Source of the DNA: Solen grandis | Taxonomy: Eukaryota > Mollusca > Bivalvia > Adapedonta > Solenidae | Assembly (NCBI GenBank): GCA_021229015.1 | Contig: CM037781.1 | Location: 64,654,839-64,718,838, forward strand | Length of the DNA stretch: 64,000 nt | Reading direction: 5' to 3' | Shown: positions 1 to 11,300 of the stretch, piece after piece | How positions within the stretch are numbered: position 1 is the first letter of the stretch | Layout of the letters: every line of letters starts with the position of its first letter | The notes under the pieces: generated by a model | Told to the model about the DNA's origin: nothing | What the model saw: only the letters and a program-made list of their open reading frames with translations | Database searches by the model: none | Program-made: the position numbers and the translations under genes

Positions 1-600
1 TTTAAAAACTTGGATTAAAAACTAGTTGTAAGGTTTGGTCATTATTATCATGAGTGTAATATTCAAATCCAGTCCAACGTAAAATATATAACTTAAACTG
101 AATAGGAAATTTAGATGAGCATGCAATACATAGGGCTTATCTTGATATGCATTACGATCTCAGGATATTAATCCTTTTTTGGGCAATGAAGAAGTGAAAC
201 ACATTAAAAAAAGGCAAAGACAAGATGTGAGGAATTTGAAGACCTTTCTAACGGTACCTAGCTTTTTAAAATTGGACATCATATACGGATGTTACATGAA
301 AAATTATAAATACAAGAATAATTTATTTCAACCGTTCTATTATGCACTTCTGCAGGTGGTCTAAATTATTTAATTGTTAGTAAGAACATTTATTTACAGC
401 TAAATACAATGCCGTTTTAATGGTATGCAGATTTTAATCATCGGAACATTAATTACAAAGTCATGGTCGGAATTGACATGAACATCTTTTTGCCTATTTT
501 TGCTGGGTTTTTTTTTTGTTGTTGTTGTTGTTGTTGTTGTTGTTTGTTTTTGTTTTTGTTTTTTTTTGAGGATGAAATGTCTATATCTCAAAAGCCGTTA
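1..600 (+). repeat. Dispersed repeat, same family as 43.25-45.13 kb
   Basis: Non-coding. The stretch beginning 'gacctttctaacggtacc' (about 240) and the later stretch with 'atgcagattttaat' recur in the same order at 43430-43720 and, more diverged, at 43720-43940 and 44880-45130. A short (GTT)n/T-rich tract lies near 510-567. No coding signal. The family adjoins the TGACGTCA repeat in both places, so the two may be parts of one larger element. Confidence 0.7.
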
Positions 601-2290
601 CAGATAGGTCTAAACATGAAGTATGTAAAGTGTTGAACATTAGAACGTCATTTGACGTCATATGACGTCATAAGGTCAAAAAGAATTTTGTATTTCTACC
701 GATAAATTTCTATATGTTACAAAGGTCCCAGACCATGAAATTAAGGCTTATATTTCAGATATGAATTTTCCATTTCAATGATTTTCATATGCCTATGACG
801 TCTATTGACATAAAACTTGATGTTTAGAAAAGATTGTACGTGCTCTGCAGCCATTATTTTTGAACCGATTTTCATCAAAATTTCACAGATTGTGCATTTT
901 ACGTTCGAGTTGTGCAGCTTGGTGTCCGTTTTCCCAAATTCGAAAAGGCAAAGGTTCTATGGTGAATCCAAGATTCAAACCATCGACGTCAAATTTCAAA
1001 TACCTATATTATCGCTTCCAGATCAGTTAGAAAACTGATTTTGGGACTGAATATAAATCTCTAGAACTTCTTTACATTCTGAATGGTAGAACGTCATTTG
1101 ACGTTTTGTGACGTCATATGGCCAAAGTACATTTTTAAATTGAAATTGAACGAATTCTAAGGCCTGTAGGCCTTATTCTTTGTTCAATTTGCATGAAAAT
1201 TTTACTGAAGTTGCAACAGTAGATTCTTCGGAGCAATGTGACTTCCGTTTCTGGCTTTTGGTGTTTGACAAAGGTAGCAGAAAGTCCTATCATTCGTATC
1301 AACGAATGGCATCTAGTTATTATTATTATTCTTTTTCTTCCAACAAAATTCAAGAGTTAATTTCATTATGTTGTAAATGTCCAAACAGCATGAAAATTAA
1401 ATTTCCGCGACAAAAATGTTAAATTTTTTAATTTAATCATTTGCAAATTTCAATAACGTCAAATGACGTCAGATTTGACGTCAGATTTAATATTTGTTCC
1501 CGCTCCATAGCCTTTGATTTTTGTCGTAATATCTTGATATTTTCACAGAAGATGTATGTTAGGATGTAGATATGCACCATGGCATTCAAATTTCCAAATT
1601 CGAAAAAATTAAGATTTCATGGCAAAACCAAGTTTCTAACTTTGGTCCTAAAAATATATTTTAATGTTACAAAGCCACCTGGTGCGTTAGAAGCATGAAA
1701 ATTGGACAGCATATCGGCCCAGAGGTCTACCTTCTATTTCTTCAAGGCTTTTCTCTTAAGTTACGGGATAATGATGTCATAAAAAAGACAAAAGACATAT
1801 TTTGAATTTTTTCCTCTGGCATCATGACTTTTGTCTGAATCTTTTTGAAAATTAATTTGCTGCAATTAAAAAGTTCAAATTTATAAATTAAATTATTTTT
1901 AATTTTCAATGGCGTCAAATTTGACGTCAGCTCTAAAACTTTGTTCGCGCTCTAGAGTCTTTAATTCTGGTCAGATTGTCATATTTTCACAGAAAATATA
2001 TGTTAGAATATTAATGTGCAACTTGGCATTCAAATTTCCATATTCGAAAAGTTAATGATTTGGTGACAGAACCGAACTTAGGTCCTTAAAATATATTTTA
2101 ATTTTCAAGGCAACCTGATAAGTTAAAAACATGACAATTGGACAGCATATCGGCCCAGAGGTTTACTTTCTATTTCCTCAAGGACTTTCTCTTAAGTCAT
2201 GAGGTAATGACGTTATAAAAAAGACAAAAATCATCTTTTTGAAAGACTGCTTTTGCTCTGGCATATGAATTTTGAGTTAAGGTAGTAGGA
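600..2290 (+). repeat. Tandem diverged ~455-bp repeat with TGACGTCA palindromes
   Basis: At least three to four diverged units. A unit begins with a cluster of TGACGTCA or TTGACGTCA octamers (near 650-665, 1090-1120, 1450-1490, 1915-1930). It continues with a 'gttcgcgctctagagcc' type segment, a 'ttgatattttcacaga' segment, a 'ggcattcaaatttccaaatt' segment, and a final 'ggacagcatatcggcccaga' segment. Spacing between the 1450 and 1910 clusters is about 460 bp. Short ORFs in here are not conserved between units, so I call no genes. Confidence 0.8.
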
Positions 2291-3122
2291 TCCTAATGGA
2301 CACTTTTGCAAAACTCAATGTTTCTGTTGTGTTTGTAATTTTTAATACATTTCTGACTTTTTTGATAAATTTAAAGACTTTTTACCATCTGAAAAGGAAA
2401 ATAATCCCGGTTTTTAAAAGTGACCCTCTCGCCCTGTCAGAGCCTCTGAAACTTCAGACCCTATACATGTTCTAACATCAAAAAAATCATGTTTTTGATA
2501 TTTTTTTATACATCAAACACTATAAATGTGTTTCAAAAACATTAATTTGTAGAATAAAACATTGATTTAAGCTTTTTCTGGTCTAATAATTGTTTTTGTT
2601 TATATGTTCCATACACGGTTTAAGAATTATGCATGTTTTTTCTGCTTGTCGATAAACAATAAATCACATTTGGTTCATTTTTTTTTATATTTCTAATTCA
2701 AGTTTATGGAAATTGTTATTACAGTAATTAAACACAATCATTGTGTCACATCCTAACCAAAAATTAGGAAGGTTTACCACACCTAACTCAAGAAATGTCA
2801 TGTTTTATGTAATGACCCCCTTTCCAATCATGGCCGCCAAAAATTGTAGAAATGAACAAAGGAAATATAAGACACACTAGCACCAGTAAAATTAATAGCA
2901 CTATAACTCTTAATATGCAAAATGATTGTATTAAGTATAGATAACAAGTAAAGAAATTGGAGCAATGTCAATTGAAAGGTCAAAGGCCAATCTGTTGTTC
3001 ATCTCGACATAATCCATAAAGTTCATGAGTAAATAATACCGACAAATACTAAATATTATATTGCAATTTGAAATGCCAAGATTGATGAATTATACAATCA
3101 AAATGTATACTTTTATGCATTA
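2290..3122. other. AT-rich non-coding stretch, nothing recognised
   Basis: No long ORF, no repeat shared with the rest of the window that I could see, and no RNA gene. It separates the TGACGTCA repeat block from the Mutator-like fragment. Confidence 0.5.
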
Positions 3123-3554
3123 TTAGCTCGTCTGTTTTTCAAAGCAAGGCATGCCTTTTGCCTTTTGGTGATGTGTCTTTCCATAAGCCACACGGTTGAT
3201 TTCATTACAGTCGGGTTTTGGCACATGACATACAAGTACCCTCCTAACCCCTTTTCCCTCTCTTAATTCCCCAACTACATTATATAATGTTAATGGCACT
3301 GGTCCCATTTTACAGTGTTCACAATACTGTACATTTTTTAACAAAACGCCAAACTCCACTAATCGTTTTCCCTCTCTCCACCCACTTCCATTTCCACGAC
3401 TACGGTGTTCAATGTTAGGACACTTTTCCACTTTACAGTCCTCTCGGTCACACAATAGCGTATGAGAATAATTGTGATCATATTTTACATAACCATGCAA
3501 TAACCTTTCCTTCTTTGGCTTTAAATAACGGCCGCGTTTATCCCTGGCCTTCAT
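3123..3554 (-). pseudogene. N-terminal fragment of a Mutator-like transposase domain protein
   Basis: An ATG-started 143-codon ORF on the minus strand. It opens with a basic stretch (RDKRGRYLKPKKERLL). A Cys-containing segment follows (residues ~33-46), then GWREGKRLVEFGVLLK (~58-73), the pair CEHC, and a closing block with VCHVPKPDC and NRVAYGKTHH. This order (W-x-x-GRRIVE-like segment, CxxC, a GE-x-x-G segment, a second Cys pair, GKTH) is, from memory, that of the Mutator-like transposase domain common in mollusc and cnidarian predicted proteins. Only the beginning of that domain is present; the catalytic part is missing and the frame ends soon after GKTHH. It is either a single exon or a decayed insertion. 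Start choice is the first ATG. The identification rests on pattern recall, not a search. Confidence 0.6.
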
Positions 3555-3879
3555 ATTTCCTGACGTGTTTGCTAAGACACGGCCATGGAAATCACAACAA
3601 TGTCGTCACCGGAAGGACATTCCCGAAAATGATTCTTCATATTTTTTTTAAAATGTGGCTTTCATGAATTAACAGTTTAAATATAATACACTTTTATGTC
3701 CAAACTAAGCTATTTTCCATAACATAATTAAAAATGAGGAATATCTAAAATGTGATAGTCGATTCCGTGCGGTGCCGAACATTGCAACATCGGCAATAGT
3801 CGGAAAACGGAAAATGTCGACATCGGCCGATCGCGGTAAACCTCATTAGGATCTCTCTGCCTTAAACTTTATTAAATTT

Positions 3880-4330
3880 TCAAAACCGATAGAGTTGAAT
3901 TTTAAATGAAGCATATTGCAAATATTTGTTTTATCACGTGGTTATGCGTCATACATGTTGAAGCTAGAAAATAAATAAATTTATATATAACCGCCAATTT
4001 GAGCAACGAAATTTAAATTTTCAAAAATGTCGAAACTTAAAACGTTCATAAATTTTGAAAATTCAAGTTATTCGTCATTAAACATGGCAGAAAGTCATGT
4101 TTCATTGAAAGTCAGCTTCAAAACTTGAAAAACAAACCTGTTCGAACTCGAAGCAATCTGATTTTTTAACAACTGAAATGGTGCATACTTCAACGAATTT
4201 AATTATGACAACAATGGCATTCAAGCAGTAATTATGGGGAAAAAATCATATCAAACCGACAACTGGATCCATGAAATTAAAATTTGAAAATAAAGAGATG
4301 CCGTTTAACATGCGCAAAAAGTCTTGAAAA
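3880..4330 (+). repeat. Repeat segment paralogous to 6030-6240
   Basis: The sequence around 'ttgttttatcacgtggttatg' and 'aaattttcaaaaatgtcgaaactta' recurs at about 6055-6180 with the same order and moderate divergence. It is non-coding and is probably the distal part of the TGACGTCA repeat family, since that family flanks both copies. Confidence 0.6.
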
Positions 4331-4559
4331 TTTAAAGTGATTAGCTTATTCTTCATTGTTAAAGCATCAACAACAAATGTCTTTTTTATGATGAATTTTA
4401 TTCCCTACGAGATAAGCAAACAGAAAGCTGTTTCGTTTGTAATTACAACAAACGACCTCCTCGTTTTTATTCTTTTTCTTTCACCAGCTTCAACAGTTAA
4501 TTTCAGTAGGTTGCCAATATCCAAGAAACGTGAAAATTTAATTTGCTCGACAAAAGACG

Positions 4560-4830
4560 TTCATATTTTTAAATTCACTTCATTTCAAATTTCATTGACG
4601 TCAAATGACGTCAGATTTGACGTCAGCTTCAAAAGTTTGTTCACGAACTAGAGCCTTCAAATTTTGTCAGATTATCTTGATATTTTCAAGCATGAAAATT
4701 GAGAAACATATCGACCCAGAGGTCTACTCTCTATTTTCTTAAGATTTTTCCTAAAGTTACGTGGTTATGACATCATCAAAAAGACAATAAAACATTTTTA
4801 TAAAATTTCTTTCGCTCTGGCATCATAAAT
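4560..4830 (+). repeat. TGACGTCA-family repeat unit (partial)
   Basis: Starts with a triple cluster TTGACGTCA / ATGACGTCA / TTGACGTCA (4597-4626), then the 'ttgttcacgaactagagcc' equivalent of the family. It jumps to the distal 'cgacccagaggtctac' segment, so the middle of the unit is deleted. SINE 4850-5095 lies at its right end. Confidence 0.75.
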
Positions 4831-4849
4831 TTTTAGTATATCTTATTGA

Positions 4850-5095
4850 CTTGACTTGACTATTTAAGTTTACCGTCGCTTGACAGTATTTCAGTCACAT
4901 AGCGACGTCCAGCTAATTACAGGTGGAAGAAGACCCCGAATTCACGGAGGCATCCGGGTAGAACCACCGACCTACCGCAAGCCAGCTGGAAGGCTTCCTC
5001 ACATGAAAATCCGAATGACCCTGCTGGGATTCGAATCCCCGCGATGAGGGTCTGAGTGAGTGTTTAAGTCAGCGACTTTACCTTCTCGACCACTG
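4850..5095 (-). mobile_element. tRNA-derived SINE, minus orientation, with 9-bp TSD
   Basis: Read on the minus strand it has a tRNA-like head with a degenerate box A and a box B (GGGATTCGAATCCC region, about 5027-5040 on plus). Next comes the conserved body with 'gaagccttccagctggcttg', then the core 'gtcgctatgtgactgaaata', and a short simple-repeat tail. The direct repeat TCTTATTGA flanks it (4841-4849 and 5096-5104), which fixes the ends. The family matches the copies at 6349 and 12426. No coding capacity; such elements depend on LINE machinery in trans. Confidence 0.88.
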
Positions 5096-5149
5096 TCTTA
5101 TTGAAAATGAAACTGCAACGACAAAAAAGTAATATTTATAAAGTCAATC

Positions 5150-5990
5150 ATTTTTTTTTTTTTTTTCAATGATGTCAAATGACGTCAAAATTGACGTCAG
5201 CTTCAAAAGTTCGTTCGCGCTCTACAGCCATCAATATTTGCCAGATTATCTTGATATATTTTCAAAAGATGTATGTTTGAATGTAGTGCGCACCTTGGCA
5301 TTCAAATTTCCAAATTTAAAAACATTAAAATTTCATGGCAAAACCAAGTTTCGAACTTTGGTCCTAAAAATATATTTTGATATTACAACGTCCCCGGTGA
5401 GTTCAAAGCATAAAAATTGGACCGCATATCGAGGAAGAGGTCTTCTTCCTATTTTCCCAATGATTTTCTCTTTAGTCACGTGGTTTTGACGTCATAAAAA
5501 AAGATAAAAAAAAATATTTCTTTCGCTCTGGCATCAAGAATTTTGACTCAATCTTAATGAAAATTAAATAGCATAAAAAAAGGTTATATAAATAAATTCA
5601 ATTATTTTTAATCTTCAATGAAGTCAGACTTGGTGTCAGCTTCAAAAGTTTGTTCGCGCTCTAGAGCCTTTAATTCTGGTAGGATTGTCATATTTTCACA
5701 GAATATGTAATTTACGATGTCGATGTGCACCTTTGCATTCAAATTTCCAAATTCGATTAGGATTAGGTAAAACCGAGTATCGATCTTTGGTCTTTTTATT
5801 CTGTTTTAATCTTACAAAGCTCCCGGATCCGCTAGAAACAAAACAAAAATGGACAGCGTATTGGCCCCGAGGTCTACTTTTTATTTTCTAAAGGATTTTA
5901 CTTTAAGTCACGTGGTTATGACGTCATTAAACGGACAAATAAACAATAATTTTAAAGATTTCTTCCCTCTGGCATCATGAATTTAAAGTC
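5150..5990 (+). repeat. Two tandem TGACGTCA-family units
   Basis: Units start near 5170 and 5625, about 455 bp apart. They match the 1450 and 1910 units segment by segment, including the 'cgcgctctagagcc', 'ggcattcaaatttccaaatt' and 'cacgtggttatgacgtcat' stretches. The second unit has lost most of its leading TGACGTCA octamers by mutation ('gaagtcagacttggtgtcag'). Confidence 0.8.
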
Positions 5991-6348
5991 AATCTTAATT
6001 AAAATTTCAGAATTGTTAGAAATAAAAATTGAAGTCATGCATACTTCAAGAAATGTTTGTTTTGTCACGTGGTTATGTCGTCATGCATATTAAAGCAAGA
6101 ATCATTTTAAAAAAAAATCATATAAAATCGCAAATTTGACCAATAAACTTTAAATTTTCAAAAATGTCGAAACTTATGACGTTTATAAAGCCTTGAAAAT
6201 ACCAAGTGATTACGTCATCAAACAATCAAACATGGCATGAAATATGTTTAAGAAACTTAATTTCGACAATGGCGTTTTCACCCTTTCACCTACGTCTATA
6301 CATTCCGCCTTAACAACCATTGCCTCGTCAGTTGATTCAATTGATACG

Positions 6349-6603
6349 CAGGGGCCGCCGTGGCCGAGCGCTTACTGTCGTGGACTACAAATCTCTCAGC
6401 CCCTCAACGCTGTGGGTTCGAATCCCGGTAGGGACTTCGGATATTTCATGTGATGAAGCCTTCCAGCTGGCTTGCGGTAGGTCGGTGGTTCTACTTGGGT
6501 ACCTCTGTGTACTCGGGGTCTTCCTCCACCTGTAATTAACTGGACGTCGCTATATGATTGAAATACTATCGCAGCGACAGTAAACCCAAATACAACACCA
6601 TTC
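6349..6603 (+). mobile_element. tRNA-derived SINE with 9-bp TSD
   Basis: The head reads 'ggccgccgtggccgagcg' (pol III box A, TGGCCGAGCGCTT) and 'gggttcgaatccc' (box B). It is followed by the same body and core as the copies at 4850 and 12426, ending with a 'caaatacaacacc' tail. The direct repeat ATTGATACG flanks it (6340-6348 and 6604-6612). The short ORFs over it on both strands come from the element and are not genes. The tRNA relationship looks closest to a Leu/Ser-type isoacceptor (TGGCCGAGCGGTT); that is inference. Confidence 0.9.
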
Positions 6604-6730
6604 ATTGATACGTAACTTCAGATACAGCTTCCAACGCCTTGCAATCCGGGATATGCTAAGCTGCTGAGCCCTAATACATTATTTCCTCAGTTTATCCTCT
6701 GATATCTGGTCATTGATGTGATATATGCAA

Positions 6731-7196
6731 TGTGGTCATACCACGTAATATATGACGTCATTTTAAACTAACACAAACAGCATGACTTGCATCGTTTCGG
6801 AAAGGAAAAACCTCTGTAGGTATTTTATTTGTACACCGATTTTAATGGGATACAGCGCATGCGACATGGAAAATTATGCTATGCACCAATGTTCTTTTGT
6901 CAGACGTACAGTATTTTCCTAACATTCCGAAAAACGTTATTAGTGATTTGCTTTTCGTGAAAGCAAACGAATGCTTACGAACTCCGAAGGTTTTTCGAAT
7001 GTTTGGAAATCATGTACATCTGACAAAAGAATAATTAAGATCTATGTGTAGAGCACAATTGTTCGCCTTGCATAAGCCCTAACGTATCAAATTTGGTGAA
7101 GAAATAAAAAATAAGTTTTCTTTTCCGAAACAAGGTAAATTATACTGATTGTGTTAGCTTAAAATGACGTCATATACCACGTGATAATGGTCACAC
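6731..7196. mobile_element. Near-palindromic foldback (MITE-like) element
   Basis: The left half from about 6733 ('atatgacgtcattttaaact' at 6748-6767) is mirrored by the right half ending near 7194 (the reverse complement contains 'atatgacgtcattttaagct'). The mirror continues inward through 'gtttcggaaa', 'cttttgtcagac' and 'ttccgaa' segments to a perfect small hairpin at the centre (GCTTTtcgtgAAAGC near 6951-6965). The whole ~460 bp can fold on itself. No ORF. Edges are approximate; I could not see a clean target-site duplication. Confidence 0.75.
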
Positions 7197-7199
7197 TAA

Positions 7200-8240
7200 T
7201 ATAGAACTGTAGAAATGCCAAGATTCAATTGCTTTATCTTTCTGGGTTTGTTGTCAAACGGGCCACTTTTCGAATGATGCCATGGGTTTGGTCAGTACGA
7301 CGTTTTTCAATCTTGGTCCGACGTGATGCAGATGATACAACGTATAATAATAATGCGTATAGATCCTGAAGATATTGAGTGTCCAATAGGCTTTAATTCA
7401 TTCTGAATGACTATATAAAGTGTTTATCACTTAGTTCGACGCACCATCTTGTAAAAACATCCAATACTACATGTTTTAGTCTGCCTAAGTCTTAAACTTG
7501 AAGCTTTATAACTTTATTCAACATTATAACTTTAGTATATGTAAACCAATCAACCTTAGTCAATATCACTCAGTGCACAGTATCTCGACTAAGTTCGATA
7601 ATTGTTAGAGATTCGCAGTAACTAGTATGAAAGCAATGAGTAGAAACTGATAAAACTTTGTTCTTGGATGGCCCTGTACAAAAGTTGCTAGAATAAACTT
7701 GATCTATACAGAAACTTGGTACCATGACAGCCAACTTTATTTGTAACAAATGATCAGAATTTAATTTCATTTTGCACAAATGGTCATCTCATAGTAATCT
7801 AACATAATTGCTGGAAAACAAACCCGGAAATTAAACCACTTAAAAAAGAGGTCCCACTAGGTAGAATATTTTATTTATATACTCTTTATGATGTTGATCC
7901 CTTTGAAGATGATGCCTGCAGATAGTTTCTAGTTTTCTTATTTAGTAAAAATAAAATCTTTCGCATTTTTTGTATCTGACATTTGAATCGGATTACTGCT
8001 GCATGGATAACCAGGTTAATTCAAGTGGCAAGAATAGTTTAACTAATGACACTTTAAGACCACGAAGTCCCTCTTGTTTTAGTTTAAAATGTCAGATTCT
8101 GTCATAATGAACTTATCGCTCTTGAAAAGTGTCAGACTAAAGGAGCGGGCGTATTTCGCGACATTCATCAAGTCTGAATCAGAGTGGCTGCTTATGACAA
8201 GTGAATGTTTACACGGTTAAAATGTATACATTTATCTCTC
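7200..8240. other. Non-coding stretch upstream of the first visible P450 exon
   Basis: I looked here for the missing first exons of the downstream P450 (membrane anchor with a proline-rich hinge, and the WxxxR exon) and found neither. No repeat shared with the rest of the window was recognised. Confidence 0.5.
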
Positions 8241-8244
8241 CCAG

Positions 8245-8371
8245 GTTGGAGATTGATGACCCTCGCTTTGTAGCCATCAATGAAGATATGAGAGCAATAT
8301 TAACTTCTACAGGACAATTAGATGCTTTCAACTTTCTTCCATATATCTTTGCAAAGATCGTATCCCGAAAA
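8245..8371 (+). CDS. P450 gene 1, exon 3 (by comparison with gene 2)
   Basis: 127 nt after a pyrimidine-rich acceptor (tctctcccag), donor gtaagt. Encodes the segment after helix E-F ([15 protein letters not shown] ... FAKIVSRK). It is the same length and phase as gene 2 exon 22257-22383. Confidence 0.9.
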
Positions 8372-11300
8372 GTAAGTTCAATGTTTTGCTAAAAAGTGTA
8401 CCGTAGTAGCCAGGGGCAAGAATTTAACCGCATGACTTTGTTGTTAACCACATACGAGCTCAAATCAAAATTTTCTGGCTTAACAATATAAGCAAAACAT
8501 GATGTGTTTTTTTAATGTCTTCAAGATCAAATGTTTTTGTTCCAGTATTCAGGGTGCATTTTGACAGTGATGACCTTAGTGGAGTTTTGAGGGCATTTTG
8601 GACCGTTATGAGGAATGGTTTTCCGAGACTGCATAACTGAATCACCGTGCATTTAAATGAAAATTGCCTAAAATAAGGCATTTGAATTCCACACCGATTT
8701 GTTTGTATTATTATGACAGACATTTTTTTATTTGCCCCAGTATGTAAGTTGTCGCCACTTAATAAATTTTGCTATTTATAGGACAATGATGTAAGGCAGC
8801 GGAGATCCGATGCTATTGGGAGGATGCGGAACTTCATTACTGAACAGATCGACGAACATTCGAGAACATTTGACACAAACAACATCCGTGACTTCATAGA
8901 TGTATATCTACATACCCTGAAGGAAAACAAAGAAGAAGAAAAGAAATACTTACGTGGTAGGAATATTTGCCCCTTACGTTTGTGCTTGCATTGTATTTAT
9001 AAACATGGGGTCCTTGTATCAGTCATGAAGAAATGATTAACATGAACAAAATATGCTTGAGAATTAGAAAAACATCGGTTTTGAATGTTGAAATATATAA
9101 CCGATTTAAGATGTAATTTCGATTGTTCATAGTGCCTATCTTTAATGTTTTAGTGTTAAGAACACCGTGCTAAATATGCGTATAGCGAACACTTAACATG
9201 GCGTATCATATGTTGAAACTAGAGACAACTGTTTACAGACTTAAACCATAGGAGCTTGGTGACTTATTATTATTATTTTATTTTTATTTTTTATTTATTT
9301 AATTGTTTTTCTACATATTTTAACCCAAAAAAACATAAAAAGCAAAAGTAAAGTAAAAATTTTCGATATTAAAATTATCAATTTACATCCGTTTCTCGGT
9401 ATTCTATAAAGCCTCAAGGAGTGACACCCGCCATTGTTTTCGCAACGTTGTCACAGAGTAACATCCCTTTGAAAAACTGATCCAGCTTTATTCGTTCTTG
9501 GTTCCTGTTTCTATCGTGCGGCGCATTTTAACAGCGGAAAATCACTCGCTGTTTTTGACATGCACGGGAAACCCATCCCCTAATCTTCCGATTGCTTTTT
9601 TTAATACTGCCTTCGTGCCTGCATCCATCCTAATAGCTATATATATATATATATTCTTATACGAGCTTGATACTTTTAGACTTTTTAGGGTCTCTCCACA
9701 TGTATAATTATCCTGCTTTTATATTCAATTATACGGTAATATTTCATGATAGTCTCGTATAATTTATCATAGATTATTGCTATTATTTCCATCATACCAT
9801 TTTTTTTTTTTAAGTTTTGTCTTTCATCCATTTCGGTTTGTAAAAGACTGTTGTTTTCTTTCTAACATCCAAACTCCCTGTTGCAGTCTGCACAGGCTAC
9901 CAGCTTAGGTTCCCTCATTAAAAAAGGACGATATCATCATTTTATATAGAGAAAAACGTTCCATAAATAGAGACTGTGACGTCACAAGCTTGCACTTGTC
10001 ATCAAGACCGGTGTTGACACATTGTTTGAGAAAGGTGCGTAACTCTCCGTCCAAAATCTAAATAAAGACTGACATTCAGATAAGGTCGGGATAAAGCAAA
10101 ACTGGATAAAGCAATTACTGCATTCCATACAAGGGATGTTACTCTGCGACAACGTTGCGAAAACAATGGCGGGTGTCACTCATTGAGGCTTTATAGAATA
10201 CCGAGAAACGGATGTAAAATGATGAATTTTAATATCGAATATTTTTACTTTACTTTTGCTTTTTATGTTTTTGTGAGTGAAAATATGTAGAAAAGCAATT
10301 TAATTATAAATAAATAAATAACATTTAAAATAATAATAATAAGTCACCAGGCTCCTATGACTTAAACACCTTTCTATAATGATACGCCGGTTTGTATACA
10401 ATGTATGCATTATTTTTAGTCTCTATAGACGATGCACATATATTAAAATGAATGTTTATATACTCATATATAAGAATGATTGTTCGTGATTATTTTGCGA
10501 GAAATCTGAAAAAAGATATTCCACGGGAACTGGGTGTATACAATTAAAATGCTAAAACATAATTCAAATGATAATTTTATTACAAATTAAAATACGTTAC
10601 ATATCCTTGTTTAATCCCGGTGCAAATATATTGCCCTTGATACCATTTCATTCAAAAAAGAATTGTATTCGCTATGTTTCATCAAATTGTTGAGTTTTAT
10701 CAGGAAAGGCATTTTGTATATTATTTTTTATACAGAGGGCAACATTCAACGAGTCATACTTGACTTGTTCGTGGCTGGATCAGAGACATCCTCCACAACC
10801 CTGACCTGGGCCTTCCTCTATATGGTTGTGTACCCGGATGTACAGGAAAGATGTCGACAGGAAGTAGACAAGGTAGGAAAAGGACGTGTCCAATAACTTA
10901 AAAATGCATTAGATCAAAATATACTACAGTTCATTCCTAATTATACTAATAATAATTTCATGTGTGTAAGTTTTATGTATTGTTCTAATCCTCAGCGGTA
11001 TGTATTTGTATCAACATGTTTGTTGCAAGCTGTCAAATTATCATGCCTGAAATGAATATTATAAGGAATAGCAATATCGGCTTTATAGGATTGTCATGGC
11101 TAACCATATCTTTATGGGTCACGAAAGAAAGCTATAGTAAATGCAGTTTTTTTATCGTATGGTAAGAAAAAACGACCAATTCTCGAAAATATTTTTTCCA
11201 GTATACATATTTATTTGTCCCACTATTGATTGTTTTTGTTCATACTTTCCGTCAAATAAAATGACAAATAAATGGGGAAAATCAATAATAAGACAAAATA

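Noticed and set aside
6352..6430. Apparent tRNA gene (box A and box B)
   Set aside because: Followed by the conserved SINE body and flanked by a target duplication, and the same structure recurs at 4850 and 12426; it is a SINE head, not a tRNA gene.
1..8244. Missing 5' exons of P450 gene 1
   Set aside because: Searched by eye for an anchor with a PPGP hinge and for a WxxxR exon on the plus strand; none found.
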